Assembly (NCBI GenBank): GCA_008360975.2
Contig: CM039182.1
Location: forward strand, 15,720,324 to 15,784,323
DNA length: 64,000 nucleotides
Reading direction: 5' to 3'
From: Lichenostomus cassidix
Taxonomy: Eukaryota; Chordata; Aves; Passeriformes; Meliphagidae
Made by a program: the position numbers and the translations under genes. The notes below the pieces were generated by a model that had not been told where the DNA came from, did not search any database, and worked only from the letters and a program-made list of their open reading frames with translations. Shown here one piece after another: positions 12,547 through 25,400 of this stretch; the stretch's first letter is position 1; every line of letters begins with the position of its first letter.

Positions 12547-14630
12547 AAATACAGCATTTGCTGGTGGTGCAATGTCTGTTTGTCCATTGTTGAAGGATGG
12601 TGGGCAGGAATGCAGTCGCTCTCCATACATGGGATTTGCTGTGTCTGCTTTGCAGACCCTTTGCAGATCCCCATAAACTTCACAAACTGTGATGTATAGG
12701 TAATTGCTCTGTGGTAAAGCTTTAGCTCATGGGCAAAAATAAAAAGCTCTTGGAAAATGAAAGAAAAAGCCTTTAATGTAATAAAAGTGGAAACAGAAGT
12801 ACTACTAATAACAGCAGCAAGTTAATTAGAAAACATGAAAGTTCACAGAGCTTAAAGAGTTTGTGCTGTAGCTGCCTGGCTTACATGAGTGCAGAAAGTC
12901 TTCCTCTTATCCTCCATCTCATCCAAAAGCTCAAAGCCTAGAGTTGAACTGTGTTGGAGGGATCAAAGGATCTCACTTTCTTTCACCATAGTTATTTCCT
13001 AAAAAATATAAATGTTCTTCATGTCTGGAACCATGGCTTTGTGTCTTGTTGATTTTCTCTACAGAACTGGAAATCCAGGATCTTAGCTCTTAAAAGGCAG
13101 GTGAGAATGCAAGGCTATCTGTACAAATATATGATTCTTGCAGATGCTGCTTACCCTTAGAAAAACATCTAAGCAGGTCAGGAAGGACATAAAAATATTC
13201 CATAAGTGTGAATTACTCTGAGATAAAGTTAATTTAACTGCTCCTTGAACAAGAAATTCACAGTGATTTCCAACTGCATCTGTATAAGGAATTGCATTCT
13301 ATGAATGCAGGTATTTTCCATATTTTTATTGACATATCTGTAGCTCAGTTTCCCATTGCAAAACCTTGTTGCGTGAAGAGGTTTTTTTTTAATTTATGGT
13401 AACATGACGGAAGACTAGTTATTTGTACATGCTGATAAAGCTTCTGAGCTGTTTCTGATCTATAGATCTTCCAAATTAATCAAAATTCATATTTTTGAAG
13501 TATGTCAGTTGATTTAACCATAAATACCATATGGCTTTACCATAAATATGTATATGTGTTTAAGTCTGATATAGCAAACTGTTGCAGGAGAGAATTCCCT
13601 GGCAGAAATCTGTCTTCCAGGCAAACATGTATGAGCTAATGTGAAACTAATATGTAGTAAATATGACATTATCACCTTCTGCACCTGTCTTACATGTTTT
13701 TGAAGCACGTTATCTCTGCGCCAACCTGATATTTTTAAACAGTATTCACCCTATCTGGGGACAAAATGTTACAAGGGGCTACTGTGGATGACACTGTCTT
13801 TCATCATGGAAGCTGAGAGCCAGCAATTAATTTAGGTTTTAGAGGAGGCTGTTGGCTTTGACTGCTTTTAAATCACATCCACTGGTCAATGTGTTGGTCC
13901 CTTTTTGGGAGAAATATGTTTAATACCTATGGGTAGTCAATTTTTCTTGTGGTAATAATACACTGTGCATCAATAATTCATAACTGTTAGTACAAAGGGA
14001 ATGGATTACTTTTTATCATTCACTATTTAAAAGATATGTATTATTACTGTCACAATTATTATTACTACTATTTTAGTCCAGTCTCTATTTAGGTGGAGAA
14101 AAATCTCTAGTGTAGATTCTTCAGGTGAGAACCGTTTGCAATGATCTCAGAGAATCGGCATCTTCACCCAGAGAAACAGCTTGAGCATATTGCCTGTAGT
14201 TCAAAAACTCTCGGTTTGAAAGCAAATCTGTTTTGCTTTGAAGCACTGTGGCTTAGGGTCCTCCAGAGCTCAGCAATTGCGTCTTTGGGAGCTCTTCAGC
14301 TCTTCCCGAGATGAATGGAGGAGGGTTTGAATGAGCCTCGTTGTTATGCAGCGTGTCCTGCAGTCAGAGGAGCCGAGCGGAGCACAACTAACCTCTGCAG
14401 CATCGCAGAGCTTTACAGAGGCTCTGAAATCCGTGCAATTGTGCTATACCAAGCAGAGCAGGCAGTAAATCAAGGTCAGGACGAGCTGGCAAGCCCTGTG
14501 TCTCAGCAGCAATCTTTGCTGCTCCACAGGTCCATTATGGTGGCGCAGTGCTGCAGTCACGGCTCAGCAGTTCTCTCTGCCACGTGGATACTCATGCCCT
14601 GCTACGTGGTGCTCATTTACTCAGCCTGCC

Positions 14631-15119
14631 CTAGCAGCTGAGGCCCGGTGTGCAGAGAAAGCTGAATCCACTCCCTGTCTTGTTATCAGTCGACGATGCT
14701 TCCCCGCTGGTTTCTTGAAAATCACTGTCTCCAAAAGCAGCAGTGTGTGTTGAATAACAAACCCCTTCACATTCAGGCTCTTCAGGTTTGGGAACAGAGC
14801 CAACATTCTTGAAGAATGATTTAGTGGCCAATAAACATCTGCAGAGTCTGTAAGACTGTCAGAAACAGTAACATTGAAAGTAAAGATCATATCAGTAGCA
14901 ATTCCCCTGTCCTGACAAGGCATTCAGTGCAAATATTTGTTCAGTCATCCTTGCTCTCATTCCTGTTATCACAGACAGTTTCATACATTTTGCCAGAGAA
15001 GAAGTTCCATCTTCTTCCACGAAGCTGTTTGCATCCAAGGCCTTTGCAATGTTAACTACTACTGTTTCAGGACCTCCCACACGTGCTCCTTCAGAGAGCA
15101 GGAGCCTCATCTGTCTTAG
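14631..15119 (-). pseudogene. Unidentified open minus-strand block, possible decayed coding sequence
   Basis: Reading leftwards on the minus strand, one frame is open from 15110 to 14892. It then hits stops, while two other frames stay open from about 14923 to 14621. The first translation has ordinary coding-like composition (for example VVVNIAKALDANSFVEEDG, then a basic stretch). One of the downstream frames is rich in Ser, Thr, Pro and Glu. A pyrimidine-rich acceptor-like CTAAGACAG lies just before the first ATG, on the minus strand near 15111. Taken together this could be a frame-shifted retrocopy or an old exon, but I recognise no family. Chance openness is a real alternative. Confidence 0.2.
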
Positions 15120-17004
15120 GCAGAGGGTCTGCTGTGAAGGGCGCTTACAATTTTCAATTTGGGAGCATCTGCAGTGTTAAGGTTTAGCTGCTCCTTGAGA
15201 ATTCAAGCTCAGTCTGGCTAATTAATTACACTGCACCAATCTCCAAGACAGCCCGAATAGGCTTTAAGCTCTTATAAGTATGATTCTTCTGCTGAATTCC
15301 TGGAATTGCACTGCACTAGCACTCAAACCATTTTAAACACAAGATGATGTCTGGAGTAGATGGAGGTGTTCCTACTTCTTCAAAAGCTCTTGGCAAATAG
15401 GCATATCTTCCTAAATAACTGGGCATGCTGTTCTGCTCCAAGAACCTTCCCCCTCTTGCTGCACTGCCTCTCCCTTGGTGAATAGGAAAACTGAAAACAC
15501 AGCCCTTCTTGAGATACCTCCCAGTTTACTAGAATCTCTGAGGGCCTGTTTAAAAGGTGCCTGGGAATATTTAGGTTTGGGAAGAAATCATGTAATGGAA
15601 ATAATAACAGTGCAAGTTGTGGTGAGCAGGAGCATGAAGGCTGCAATAGCTTCACAAAGGAAAGGAAACAAAACTCAAGAGTTGACTCCAAAATAATGCT
15701 ATCAAACACTAAAATCACTTTTGTGCAACTGGAGATAAGAATAATCCACAGGCAGCTCTTTCCCCTGCAGCTCACTCAGCAGTTTCTTTCTGCTGGTTAT
15801 TCTGTATATGGTCAGGGAAGTGTGTGACAACAGTCTTCTGTCTCTGTCGGGGTAATTCCTCAGGATGCTGAATAAAGGGGCCATCACATTTCGAGCTAGA
15901 TGAGGAAAGAGATACTTTTCTGACATATGTGACCTGGCCTGGTTTGAAAGATGCCTCAAAACCCATCTTCTGCCCTTTTTGGGTGCTCACTGCTGGCTCT
16001 GTCCAGCCAAAGCTGTAGCATGAACACAGCTGAGCCCCTCTGAGGAGAGGATGACTGATTTCGTGATGTGCTGTTCACTGCCACTTGATACATTCTACCT
16101 GGCATGTTTCAAACTTTAATAAAGGTGTTTTCATAAGACATCTGTAGGATTTCACAAATGGATAAGTAAGGCACCAATTACAATTCAAAGTAATTTTAGA
16201 TACGTAAGACCTTGTGGATGCTCATGATTTCATAGCTTTTTATGCATGCAAAGCAACACTCTTGTTGCAGTGATTTGCACCTGTGAGTGCTCAGCACTGC
16301 TGAGGTTGAAAGCCCAGGCTCTCAAGTCAGAGTCTAGAGACCAGGGAATGTGCTGTGGCACCTGTGGAAAGGTCACTTAGAATGACTTGTTGAGGCCCAC
16401 ACAAACCTGTAGCACAAGCAGAGAGACTGTCAGTCACTAACATGAATTAATGTGTTAAGTCCATCTGATTATCTTTTCTCACCTTGTGTCTTCTTCCTGC
16501 AGCAGCCTTGGAGCTGCTGCATGATGGCACTGAAGTTGTGCAGGGAAAGGTGTCACCAGCTGCTCCAGGTTTGAAGCTGGCACAGTTCCATCATGTGCCT
16601 TTGGGAAGTGGTGATGACAGAAAATACCATGTGTGATTGTACTGCTGTATCTCACAGTATACTTAGGGTGAAGGCAGATTGCTTAGCCATTCCTATTTTT
16701 ATGCAAACATAATGTAGAAGCAGATACAGGTAGGTATATATTTGAAAATATCTGTATCTCCTTGGAGATATAAAGAATCTTTTAAATTTCACATGTAATC
16801 CTAGATTTGCAGGATCTGTTGTGCAACAGTTGTCCAGGTTACCATGAGGCTCTTTTGCAGCTTACAGTCATTTTTATGGCTATTTGATTGCTGGAGCCCT
16901 GCTGGTGCACTTTTCTTACAGGCTGCTTGAATTTGTATGCTTATGATCTCACAGAGCGCAGTAAGTTTGGGAAATCACTGGGATTTACTGTTTGCACATG
17001 TATC
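15120..17004. other. Non-coding stretch, no gene seen
   Basis: Several minus-strand frames of 70-130 codons are open between 15380 and 15990. They overlap one another in different frames and match nothing I know. The stretch may be part of the same decayed block as 14631-15119, but no join is visible. The rest is ordinary AT-rich non-coding DNA. Confidence 0.45.
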
Positions 17005-17239
17005 AGGGGGAGGTTTAGGCTGCATATTAGGAAAAGGTTCTTCACCCAGAGGATAGTTTGGCACCAGAATAGGCTCCCCAGGGAGGTGTTCACAGCACCA
17101 AGCCTTCTGAAGTTCCAGAAGCATTTGGACAATGCTCTCAGACTCATGGTGTAATTCTTGGGGCTGTCCTGTGCAGGGCCACGAGTTGGACTTCTATCAT
17201 CCTTGTGGGTCCAGCTCAGGATATTCTATGATTCTGTGG
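17005..17239 (+). mobile_element. CR1 LINE 3' end (truncated)
   Basis: This is the 3' tail of a chicken-repeat-1 retrotransposon in sense orientation. The landmarks are GGAGGTTTAGGCTGCATATTAGG at its start (positions 17010-17032), the CCCAGGGAGGTG box near 17078, and a GTTGGACT box followed by ATCATCCTTGTGGGTCC. It ends with the diagnostic octamer repeat ATTCTATGATTCTGTG. It is strongly 5'-truncated, as most CR1 copies are, and keeps no reverse transcriptase. The 88-codon open frame across it is the read-through of the degenerate ORF2 C-terminus and is not a host gene. Confidence 0.9.
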
Positions 17240-18090
17240 TATTGTGCACATCTCAGTACCCCATGCAGTGGATGGAAGAAGCTATATTTAAAGAAACCAT
17301 ATTTGTCAGTTCTTTATCTTACAGATGAGTGAAAGAAACTGAATTTCGTCTCTCAGACAGACTTACCCTTTCTTTACTCCATGCTTCTGGCTAAATACCC
17401 CATGGAAATCAGTTCTGGCATTCACTAAGAAGTTCCTCCACTTGCCTGAAAATACAGCACCTTGTAATTTAAATTGTCTTTGTGCAGCATATGCCATGTC
17501 TGAGCCTGCTTGGCTCCCAGGAGCAGGAGAGGAGCTGGCTCCTGCAAGTGGGGCCACAGGAATGGGTGGCACGTTTCTCTAAATTCTGCAAGAGGCTTCT
17601 GAAAATATCCTGTGTGCATGCATTCATATCATAACATTACACCACATATATAGGGTCTGCTCCCAAACCCACAGCCAACTAGCATAACAAAATCAGATTT
17701 TACTGCTGTCGTGTCAGCCTAGGGTTGAAATATGGCTTTGAAACCCTCCCTTTCACCCTGCTTTTTTAATGAAAAACAATCGTGCTGGAGTGTAATAGTG
17801 CTTACCCTGGCTGCATTTGACTTTAGCTTTTTATTTTTAAAGCCTTATTTTAGTCTTTAAGAGCTCCCAATTAAACTCTTTAGATCCAGAGTGAAAGACT
17901 GAACGTGCCTGCCTGCACAACAGCAACTTTCCTGGGTGGGAAAAGGATATTTTTGTATTAAAAATAAAGAAAATTTACATACTGGTATGTTTTTTCCCTT
18001 CATATTCCTTTCTCTTCTTTTTCCTGATGAATCTTCATTTGCCATTTTGTCATTTTCTTTTTTGTAACATCTCCCATACTCTTTCCTTTA

Positions 18091-18134
18091 TTTCTTTTTT
18101 TTCTCTTCCTCTTCTTCCTCCTCCTCTTTTCTTT
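18091..18134 (+). repeat. Pure pyrimidine tract (44 nt)
   Basis: Every base from 18091 to 18134 is C or T, with mirror-like CTTCCTCTTCTTCCTCC blocks. The surrounding 170 bases are also strongly pyrimidine-biased. Such homopyrimidine mirror tracts can form triplex (H-DNA) structures. In an intron they can also act as pyrimidine-tract-binding protein sites. No acceptor AG directly follows it. Confidence 0.7.
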
Positions 18135-18224
18135 ATTTCACCCTCCCCCTTACCTGCTGTCCAACATGGTTTTCAATGTTAACCCCTAATGGTTTACAAC
18201 AGAAGGACAAACCACTTCATCTGA

Positions 18225-18247
18225 TGAGTCAGCACAGCACGTGCTGT
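18225..18247 (+). promoter_or_regulatory. Composite NF-E2/MARE-like site plus palindromic E-box
   Basis: TGAGTCAGCA at 18225-18234 fits the NF-E2/small-MAF recognition element (TGCTGAGTCAGCA) with one mismatch in the outer half. Its final A begins a perfect 14-bp palindrome at 18234-18247 centred on CACGTG, the USF/MYC/BMAL-type E-box. The two sites abut with no spacer. Assignment to named factors comes from consensus matching only; binding in vivo is unknown. Confidence 0.4.
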
Positions 18248-18264
18248 AAATCCCTTCCCGAATA

Positions 18265-18279
18265 ACACACACACACACA
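18265..18279 (+). repeat. (AC)7 microsatellite
   Basis: Seven AC dinucleotides followed by A. It is a short simple repeat that could be polymorphic. Confidence 0.9.
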
Positions 18280-21200
18280 AAAGAAGCCTAGGTCAGATGT
18301 TTCTTTATGCATTGTGAAAAGCACGTGGGAGATTATCACCAAGGCATCTGACAACATTGCACGACTCAATGAGAAACATGCCAGCTCAAGGAGAAAAGAT
18401 TTGATTTCAGCCAGCTTTGCAGCAAACTTGAAAAGAAAATTAAGCCATATAGCTATCAGTTTGTTAACAGCTCACCTCAACACTCCACAGCCCCAGCTCC
18501 CATTATAGGCTCTGCTAAGGTCTGGCTAAGAAAACAAAACTCACACAGTGCCCTGAATCTCACCAAGAGAACACACTGTCACTGAACAGGGGAAATTTAG
18601 AGTCAGCTGTGACAGCTCAAACAATGAAGTGATTTACACCAGGTTTTTATCTAGTTTGCTAACTCATAAATTCTTACATTCATACACATAGTTCAAGCCT
18701 GTAAGACCATTTACACCATCCCTACCATTATGTGGGGCTTTCAGTGCACTTATTAATGCAAATACTAATGTAGACTTGCAAACTCAGTTCTCTTTTATGA
18801 TTTATAAAATACACCTATCGCAGTCTCTGTGGGCATGTACACTCATTTTATAAAAATCACATGTATTAAAATGTAACTAGATGCCTACTCCCACTGCAGC
18901 AGGCTCCAGGCTGCACAGGGTAAGAGAGACTTTGGGTTCTCAGGTATTCAGGAAAATCTTGAGTGGTAGCAGTCCTTCACAGTTAAAGCTTCTACGTGAA
19001 GTTTGGTGCAAGAAACAAATTGCAATGAAGTATTTTCACAGAAAAGGTTTGGTCTAGGGCATGATGGCAAAGGGATGTTCTTAACATTGGCAAGACTCAC
19101 CCTATGGATCTTAATAGAAGATGTCAGACCAGGGCTATAATTTTTCCTGGAAAAAAAACCACTGGGTGAACAGGGAAAAATATTCAGTCTAGCGGTCACT
19201 GTGAACATAAATTGTCATTATGCAGTTTGTTCATCTGAAAGGACATAACAGCTGATGACAGGTCAGTTGTTATACTTGGTGTCCCTGTGAAGCCAAAGGA
19301 GTGAGGTAACAGAGTTGTGGGGGTGACATCATTACAAGCTGCTCTGTAACCTCCTCCTGGAGGAAAGAGAGCAGTGGTAAAATAAAGCTTTGCTGAAAAG
19401 GAGCTTTCTCTAGAGCCTGGGCCCAAAGCTCATTCCTGCAAGTTTCTGACAGCTTTCCTCCTCCCACCCAACTAAAGGACATGGTAATAAATCTTTGTCA
19501 GTAGAAATCCAGTACACCCCTGAGATCAGACCAGCTGCTATTGGTATCATGCACTCTCCCAGGTCACACTGCCATGCTGTGTCTGCAGCCACAGGTCACC
19601 TGAAACTCCAACAGGGGCTTTCATTCCTCCACAAAAGGTTCTGCTGCATGAGCACAGCCAGCCCCAGCCAGGTGATTTCACACAGACCTTCTCAGTCCAG
19701 GACCTGCTTTGGGCAGGAGTGGCCTCACTGAAGGGATCCCATGTGGAGGTGGCCTGGGGTCTGCAGGAGGTCAGCCACCAGGAATGGGGGAATATTCCCC
19801 ATGTTTGAGGATTATTTCTGTAGGAGACTCTGCGGTTTGGAGTCTCTTCCAGCATGAGCTTTTCTGTCTGCACGTCTCCATAATTCATCCTTAATAGGTC
19901 TGTTGTCCCTGAGGAAAGTGGGAGGATGGTGCAAAAGGAAAAGGGTTTCAGGAGTTTTAGTGCTGGGTGGGATGAGTCCTGTCTGTGTGTGGAAAGCCTG
20001 TGGTAGTGTGGGTCACTGGCTGAATAGTGTCCATGTTTGCAAACTCATTTGTCTGTTTACACCAGGCTCAAAAAGGGAGCCTGCAAGTGTAAATATGGGA
20101 CAGCCAGCTCCTGCTTCCTCCAATTCAAACTAGAGAAGCTGAGGTTTTCTTGTTTTTCAAAAGATGCTACAGTCTTTGCACCAAGATTAAATGACATTTT
20201 TAATAAGAGCAAAAGGCCTGGCCTGCTGCTCTGGGCCACAATTTCCCCTCCCTTGCATTTCTGAGCAGCCTAGGTTAAGCCACTTTCCCGCCCCAGATGT
20301 GGGTGAATATTAGTGGTGTTGTGTGATTTATGGTTTACTTTGGGATCCTTCAGAGGTAAAGGAGCTGTGTCAATGCAGAAGAGAAGGGGAATATTAACTC
20401 CAATTAACCTAATTTGGTTCTTGGAGAAACAGAGACCTGAAAGTCTTAGGTGCCCTGAAATTGTGGTTTGGAAAATACTGGAGTCAAGGTGTGTGTGTAT
20501 GAGAATATGACCTACAGAAATATCTCATCTCACCACTAGTTTATTCACACATGTAATCTTCATTTTTCTTTCAGCTGCCCTAGTTTATTTCCTGTTTCTG
20601 CCTCTTTTTTCCTCCCCTTGCTTGTTTTGAAAATGCTGGTCAACACATGTTAAGCCAGAGTCTCCAAAACCAACAAAAGAAAGTTCAGGAGAGGCAGTGA
20701 GAGAAACAACTGAATAATGTTGCCAATTTTAAAATGAAGATAAGTTATACAGGACCTTTTACTGAACCAACAAATGTTTTATAGTGTTCACCATTTGAGG
20801 CCAGCAGTACTTTTTTTTTTTCCCCCCCTCTGTTTTAAGCTAGAATAGAAGATGTGTAATTCATCAGGAATCTGTACATGTTTAAGTAGCTTCAAAAAAA
20901 TATGACACTCATGTGAGACTGACCTACTGTGTCTTGACTTCCATGTCCATTTTTTCCCCACTACATAATGTTCTGTACCCTTCCCTCTCTGTCTCCTTCC
21001 CTCATTCACACATTCTTTCCCCTGTTGGTTTCAAGCCATCTTTGCTTTGTCAGTGTTACCTGATAACACAAAGCAGGGTTTAAGCCAGTTTTTGTGGCTC
21101 AGCTTGAGCTGAATCCCACAGAGAGTGGGGAGCAATGTGGAGGCTGCTGGTCTGACCTCAGTGGTCAGTCTTGCCTTTGCTTTTCCCAGCAGGGCCTAAG

Positions 21201-22403
21201 GTGAAGTTAGTTCATCACCATGTGATAGTCTTAGGTCAGAATTCTTATATCCAAAGGATAAAATGTAACTGTAATTAACATTATTTAGCACACCCCTGAA
21301 GTCATCCAAGTATATGAAAGTTATTAGTCTGGATGGAGTGAACAGTAAGCGTCTGAATTGTTCTGAAATATTTGAATGTGCTGCAAGCTGCGTGTAGCCA
21401 GAGAGTCTTTGTGCAGGGTAAATTGGAGGTACGTGAAGCTGTTGTGCAGTTTAAGGATGCAAGGACCCTGGGGTTCATTTTCTTTGGCTGGTCCTTTCTG
21501 ATAGCAGAAGAACAAAGGAAAACATTTTAAATATAAGAGAAATCCTGGAAAATCCTGTTCTTAAATGGTCAAAATATTGCCTAGGCAGTATTTTGTCTTT
21601 GGGCTTCTAAGACTCATTTCCATCTCTGCTAAAATGGGAGTGCAGGCTACCTTGCAAGAGAGTTGTCAGGATCAGCCAGTTAATATTTATGAAGAAATTT
21701 CATGGGGAAAAAAAAGATGCCATGTATATTATTAATAATTATGTGAGTCCTGAAAAATACCATGCTGTATCACAAAGCTGGTATTGTCTGGTGTCTGCAC
21801 TCTTGGCACTATGGCCTACAGTAAACTGTATACTGAAAACTCAAACTAATGGAAAGGTATACAGGATTCCATTGGTAGGTGATTTATGGTGACTTCCTAC
21901 TATAAACAAGAGGGAACAAATATCCCGCCTTGCTGGTTTCTTTGGGCGGATGTTGAGAGCAGAATGAGACATTCTTGGCCAGGCAAAAGCCGATTCTCTG
22001 GATGCTTGCAAGTGGGAGCAAAATGAAGCACCAGAAAGTGAGGTATAAATGACAACCCCTAATTTTAAATGATTGAGTTTCCATTTTCACAGTGTTTAAA
22101 ACTTTCTGGTTACAGAGAAAGTGACCACTCTTTTAAGTGATTTCCAAACCTGTACCAAAAAGGTATTTCTGATGTTTAATATTAAATAGATTTATTACAG
22201 GATCCCAATATATGCTGAAAGCCTACCACCATCCTTTGACAAGAAGCATAATCCTTTGTGAGACAGAACAAAACACCTTCAGCAGCAGCTTCTTTTGGTT
22301 TCAATTACTAAATATGCTATTGAACACTACTGTTGTTTGTTTAGGAAAATTATTTGTGCTGGCCACTTGAATGCTGTTGAAATGTATTTATGTCTGTATG
22401 TGG

Positions 22404-22429
22404 TAGGGTAAACATCATTGTTTACCCTA
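22404..22429. promoter_or_regulatory. Inverted pair of forkhead motifs
   Basis: TAGGGTAAACA (22404-22414) and its exact reverse complement TGTTTACCCTA (22419-22429) are separated by TCAT. Each arm contains GTAAACA, the core forkhead (FOX) recognition sequence. An 11-bp perfect inverted repeat around a matched transcription-factor core is unlikely to be incidental. It could bind two FOX proteins head to head, or form a stem-loop in RNA. Confidence 0.4.
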
Positions 22430-25400
22430 TCAAATGAGTCTTGGGAATGGTGTGGAATGCAATAATTCATCAGAGGTTTATGTATATAAATAATAACTCA
22501 TGTAAGTGTTTAAATTTGGGTGGCAGCTTGCTTTGATCCAGCTACTGAGAGAGCCACACTTTCAGAAGAGAGCAGAGGTGCTGCCACCGAAGGTGTATGA
22601 GATTAACCCACAGTGCTTGGAGAGAGCAGCTCTGGTGCAGCCCTGGTACCTCATCAAGAGCTGCTTCTCCTGTAGCAGAGAGAGGGTCAGGAGTTGAGCA
22701 CTTGCTCAGGGGTGAGTCTTCAGCTGAGGCTACTTGGTGAGATTCAGGATGCTCCATCATCTTTCCATTCCTTCCATCACCATTTCCAGAGAGGTTACCC
22801 AGCCCCAGTGTCATGTCATTATGGCCTCAGAGATTAAATCTAGGAACATGTTGTGTGATGGTCAAGAAACTTAGCACTTTGTGTTTTGAGAATGCAGTTC
22901 TTTAATTATTTTCATGAAGCAATCTCACCAAAATGATGCTTTTACAGTTGAAATATACTTTGCAATTCTTGTACAGATGCGTCAAATATCAAAAGCTTTA
23001 ATTAGCCAAATCTTTAGTAGTAGTTGGGGGTAGAGCAGATAGATTACAAAATACGAAGAAAATGCAAAATATTGGGTAAGACTCACCATTTTGGGGGCTT
23101 TTTTAATATATTTGATAGCATTTTGTCATCTGTGTTATTTCTCTGGTCAGTGCAGATCCAGACATGACCAGCCTGTATTTCTTTCAGGCTGAGCTAAGCC
23201 ATTAAGGCTGTAGCTATATTGCCAGTGTACCAAATCTCTCTACATAAATATAGATATGAATCATAGATATACTGAATATCCAAAGGAGGCATATGGTCCT
23301 CCCCCCATCCAGCTCTCAGCATATCCACATGGATAATAATGCTGTCCAAAGGACAAAAATGTGAGGAAGGGGACATAGAACAGGACTTAGAGATTTGGCT
23401 TTTTGGCAGCACTCAGGGACATTGGACTGCAGTGTTAAATAGAATGGCTGAAACCACTTCCTGGGGGACATCTCTCTTGTTTATGAATGGAGTTTGGATG
23501 AGTAAAGATACCAAGGTACATGACTTAGATGGCAGTTTCATGGCATGTGAAGTGAACCCCACTTTTGCTTTGAATCACATCATGTTGGTTTGACTGGCAA
23601 GATGTCAAGGAGAGCATAAGGAAAGGTCTTTGTCTCTCTCAATGTTGTTATCCCCAACTAAAAAAATATGGTAATACTTATTTCCTTTGCTAAGGGCTGT
23701 TCAGACGCATGGCAGCTGCTTGGATGCTGTGGTAGTGCAAACTAGGATATGCTGTCAGAGGTTTGGTATATCAGAAAAGGATTTTTGGCAAGAAAAAGAG
23801 GACCTGTGCTTTGAAAGGATGGATTTTCAGACTTCATTGCACTAACAGGCTTTTAGAGCAACTACTAGCAAGAGCTTTGCAAATTATCAGTGATGGTTTT
23901 ATTGTAATCCAGTTTTGAGTTTCTTTGACATAAATCGTTTGAAAAAAACATAAAATCTGAACAGAATAAGAAAATAAGTGTGATTCAGGAAAAATCTTCA
24001 GCAAAGTTAAAGAATGGGCAGCTCTTTCCTCCTGGATTTAATTTTTTAGCTTTGCTAGTGCTTTTATATACCATGGGCAAGATGCTTTCTTTTAAAGCTG
24101 GCTAAACACCAGTAAAAAATATTTGCAAATACTCCTTCAAATAAACGCTGGAATTGGAATGTGTGTCACCATTCACACCTACTTCCCTCAGAAGTTTGTA
24201 CAAGCAATTTTTTTGTTCATAGGAAATATTTTCCAACAGCAAAAGAAACTGACAGATGCTTGAGAGAGGTATATTTATATCTAGGTTTGCTCTGGCAATG
24301 ATGTTCTCTATTACTTGCCATTTCCATTTCTATACCTACTGACCTATTCAGTCCTAAACTTCTTCTTGAAAATTGCCACTAATGAAAACAACAATGAAGC
24401 AGGGCTGAAGAATTCTTCACAGTAAAGTACAGTGTGAAGAAGGAGACTTTTGTGTCATTCAGTACCTCTTTCTGGATCAAATACTTCTTTTTTCTTCGGT
24501 TCCTTGTCCTCTGCATGGGCTGTGCCTCCCCTTCTTGAATCCCATTCAAGCATTGATCTGGGAGAGCTTAAGAGATACTGATTTAACACGTGGACTTTTG
24601 GAACAAAACTTAAACCTTGGTCACCTGTGAACATTTATTTATAAAGCTGTTTTGCAGAAGGATGGAGGCCTGCTAGATCAAACAGTGGCAAACAGCTAAT
24701 CTCTGAAATTCCAGCTGATCCCCCTTCATTTCTATAGTGGGACTATGGTCTCCAGCAGTGATTTCCAAGTACTGGGCAGTGCAGCTGAGCTGAATTATTG
24801 GCTGTAGGAGACAACGGGCTGCTGGCTGTGGTGGGCAAAGTTGCTCCTAAGTGGATGGCTGCCAAGGGTTATTTCACTGGAAGCTCTGTTTAAAGACAAT
24901 ATCAATTTTTAATTAATAATCGGATGGAAATGTAGCAATAAGGTTGATTTGTAGCTGGGAATCTCACAAAGATGTGCATTACTTTATGAGATTTATGTTG
25001 TGTTTAGAGGCATTTGGGATCTTGTGGCCATTAGTGCTCATGCTGTTGGTGTTTCTTTGGTTTGACTTGTTTTCCGTAGGTATTGCAGTTGGGCATTGCC
25101 TTCTTGCTCCTCTATAAGTATTTCTGTGTCAGGATAGCAAACCCACTGAATAAAGCTCATACATTCCTGTGTGGTAAATACTTCTGGCTTCTCTGGGACG
25201 TGAGGACTTAGTGAATGAACAAATGTGACTCTTGATGAGGAAGTGTAGCTTGTGCCTGTGATGCAATTTCATCTTTGAGGGCTGCTAACCAGGTGTGCTT
25301 GTTCCTTGTGTCCCTCTCAGCTGCCCCTGTGACTGAGGCGCTGCCTGGGCGAGGGGTGCATTAAAATCCACACACATCATGTGTGCATGGGTGAGAGTCC

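Larger units (their letters stand above)
7589..14620. other. Non-coding stretch with scattered motifs
   Basis: There is no confident gene. A 39-nt splice-bounded segment at 8603-8641 is listed separately. Segment 10140-10900 is very AT-rich. At 12519-12546 there is a triple TGATGAATC-type repeat. The 130-codon minus-strand opening at 12291-12683 is low in family-like features and is ignored. No transposon was recognised. Confidence 0.5.
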
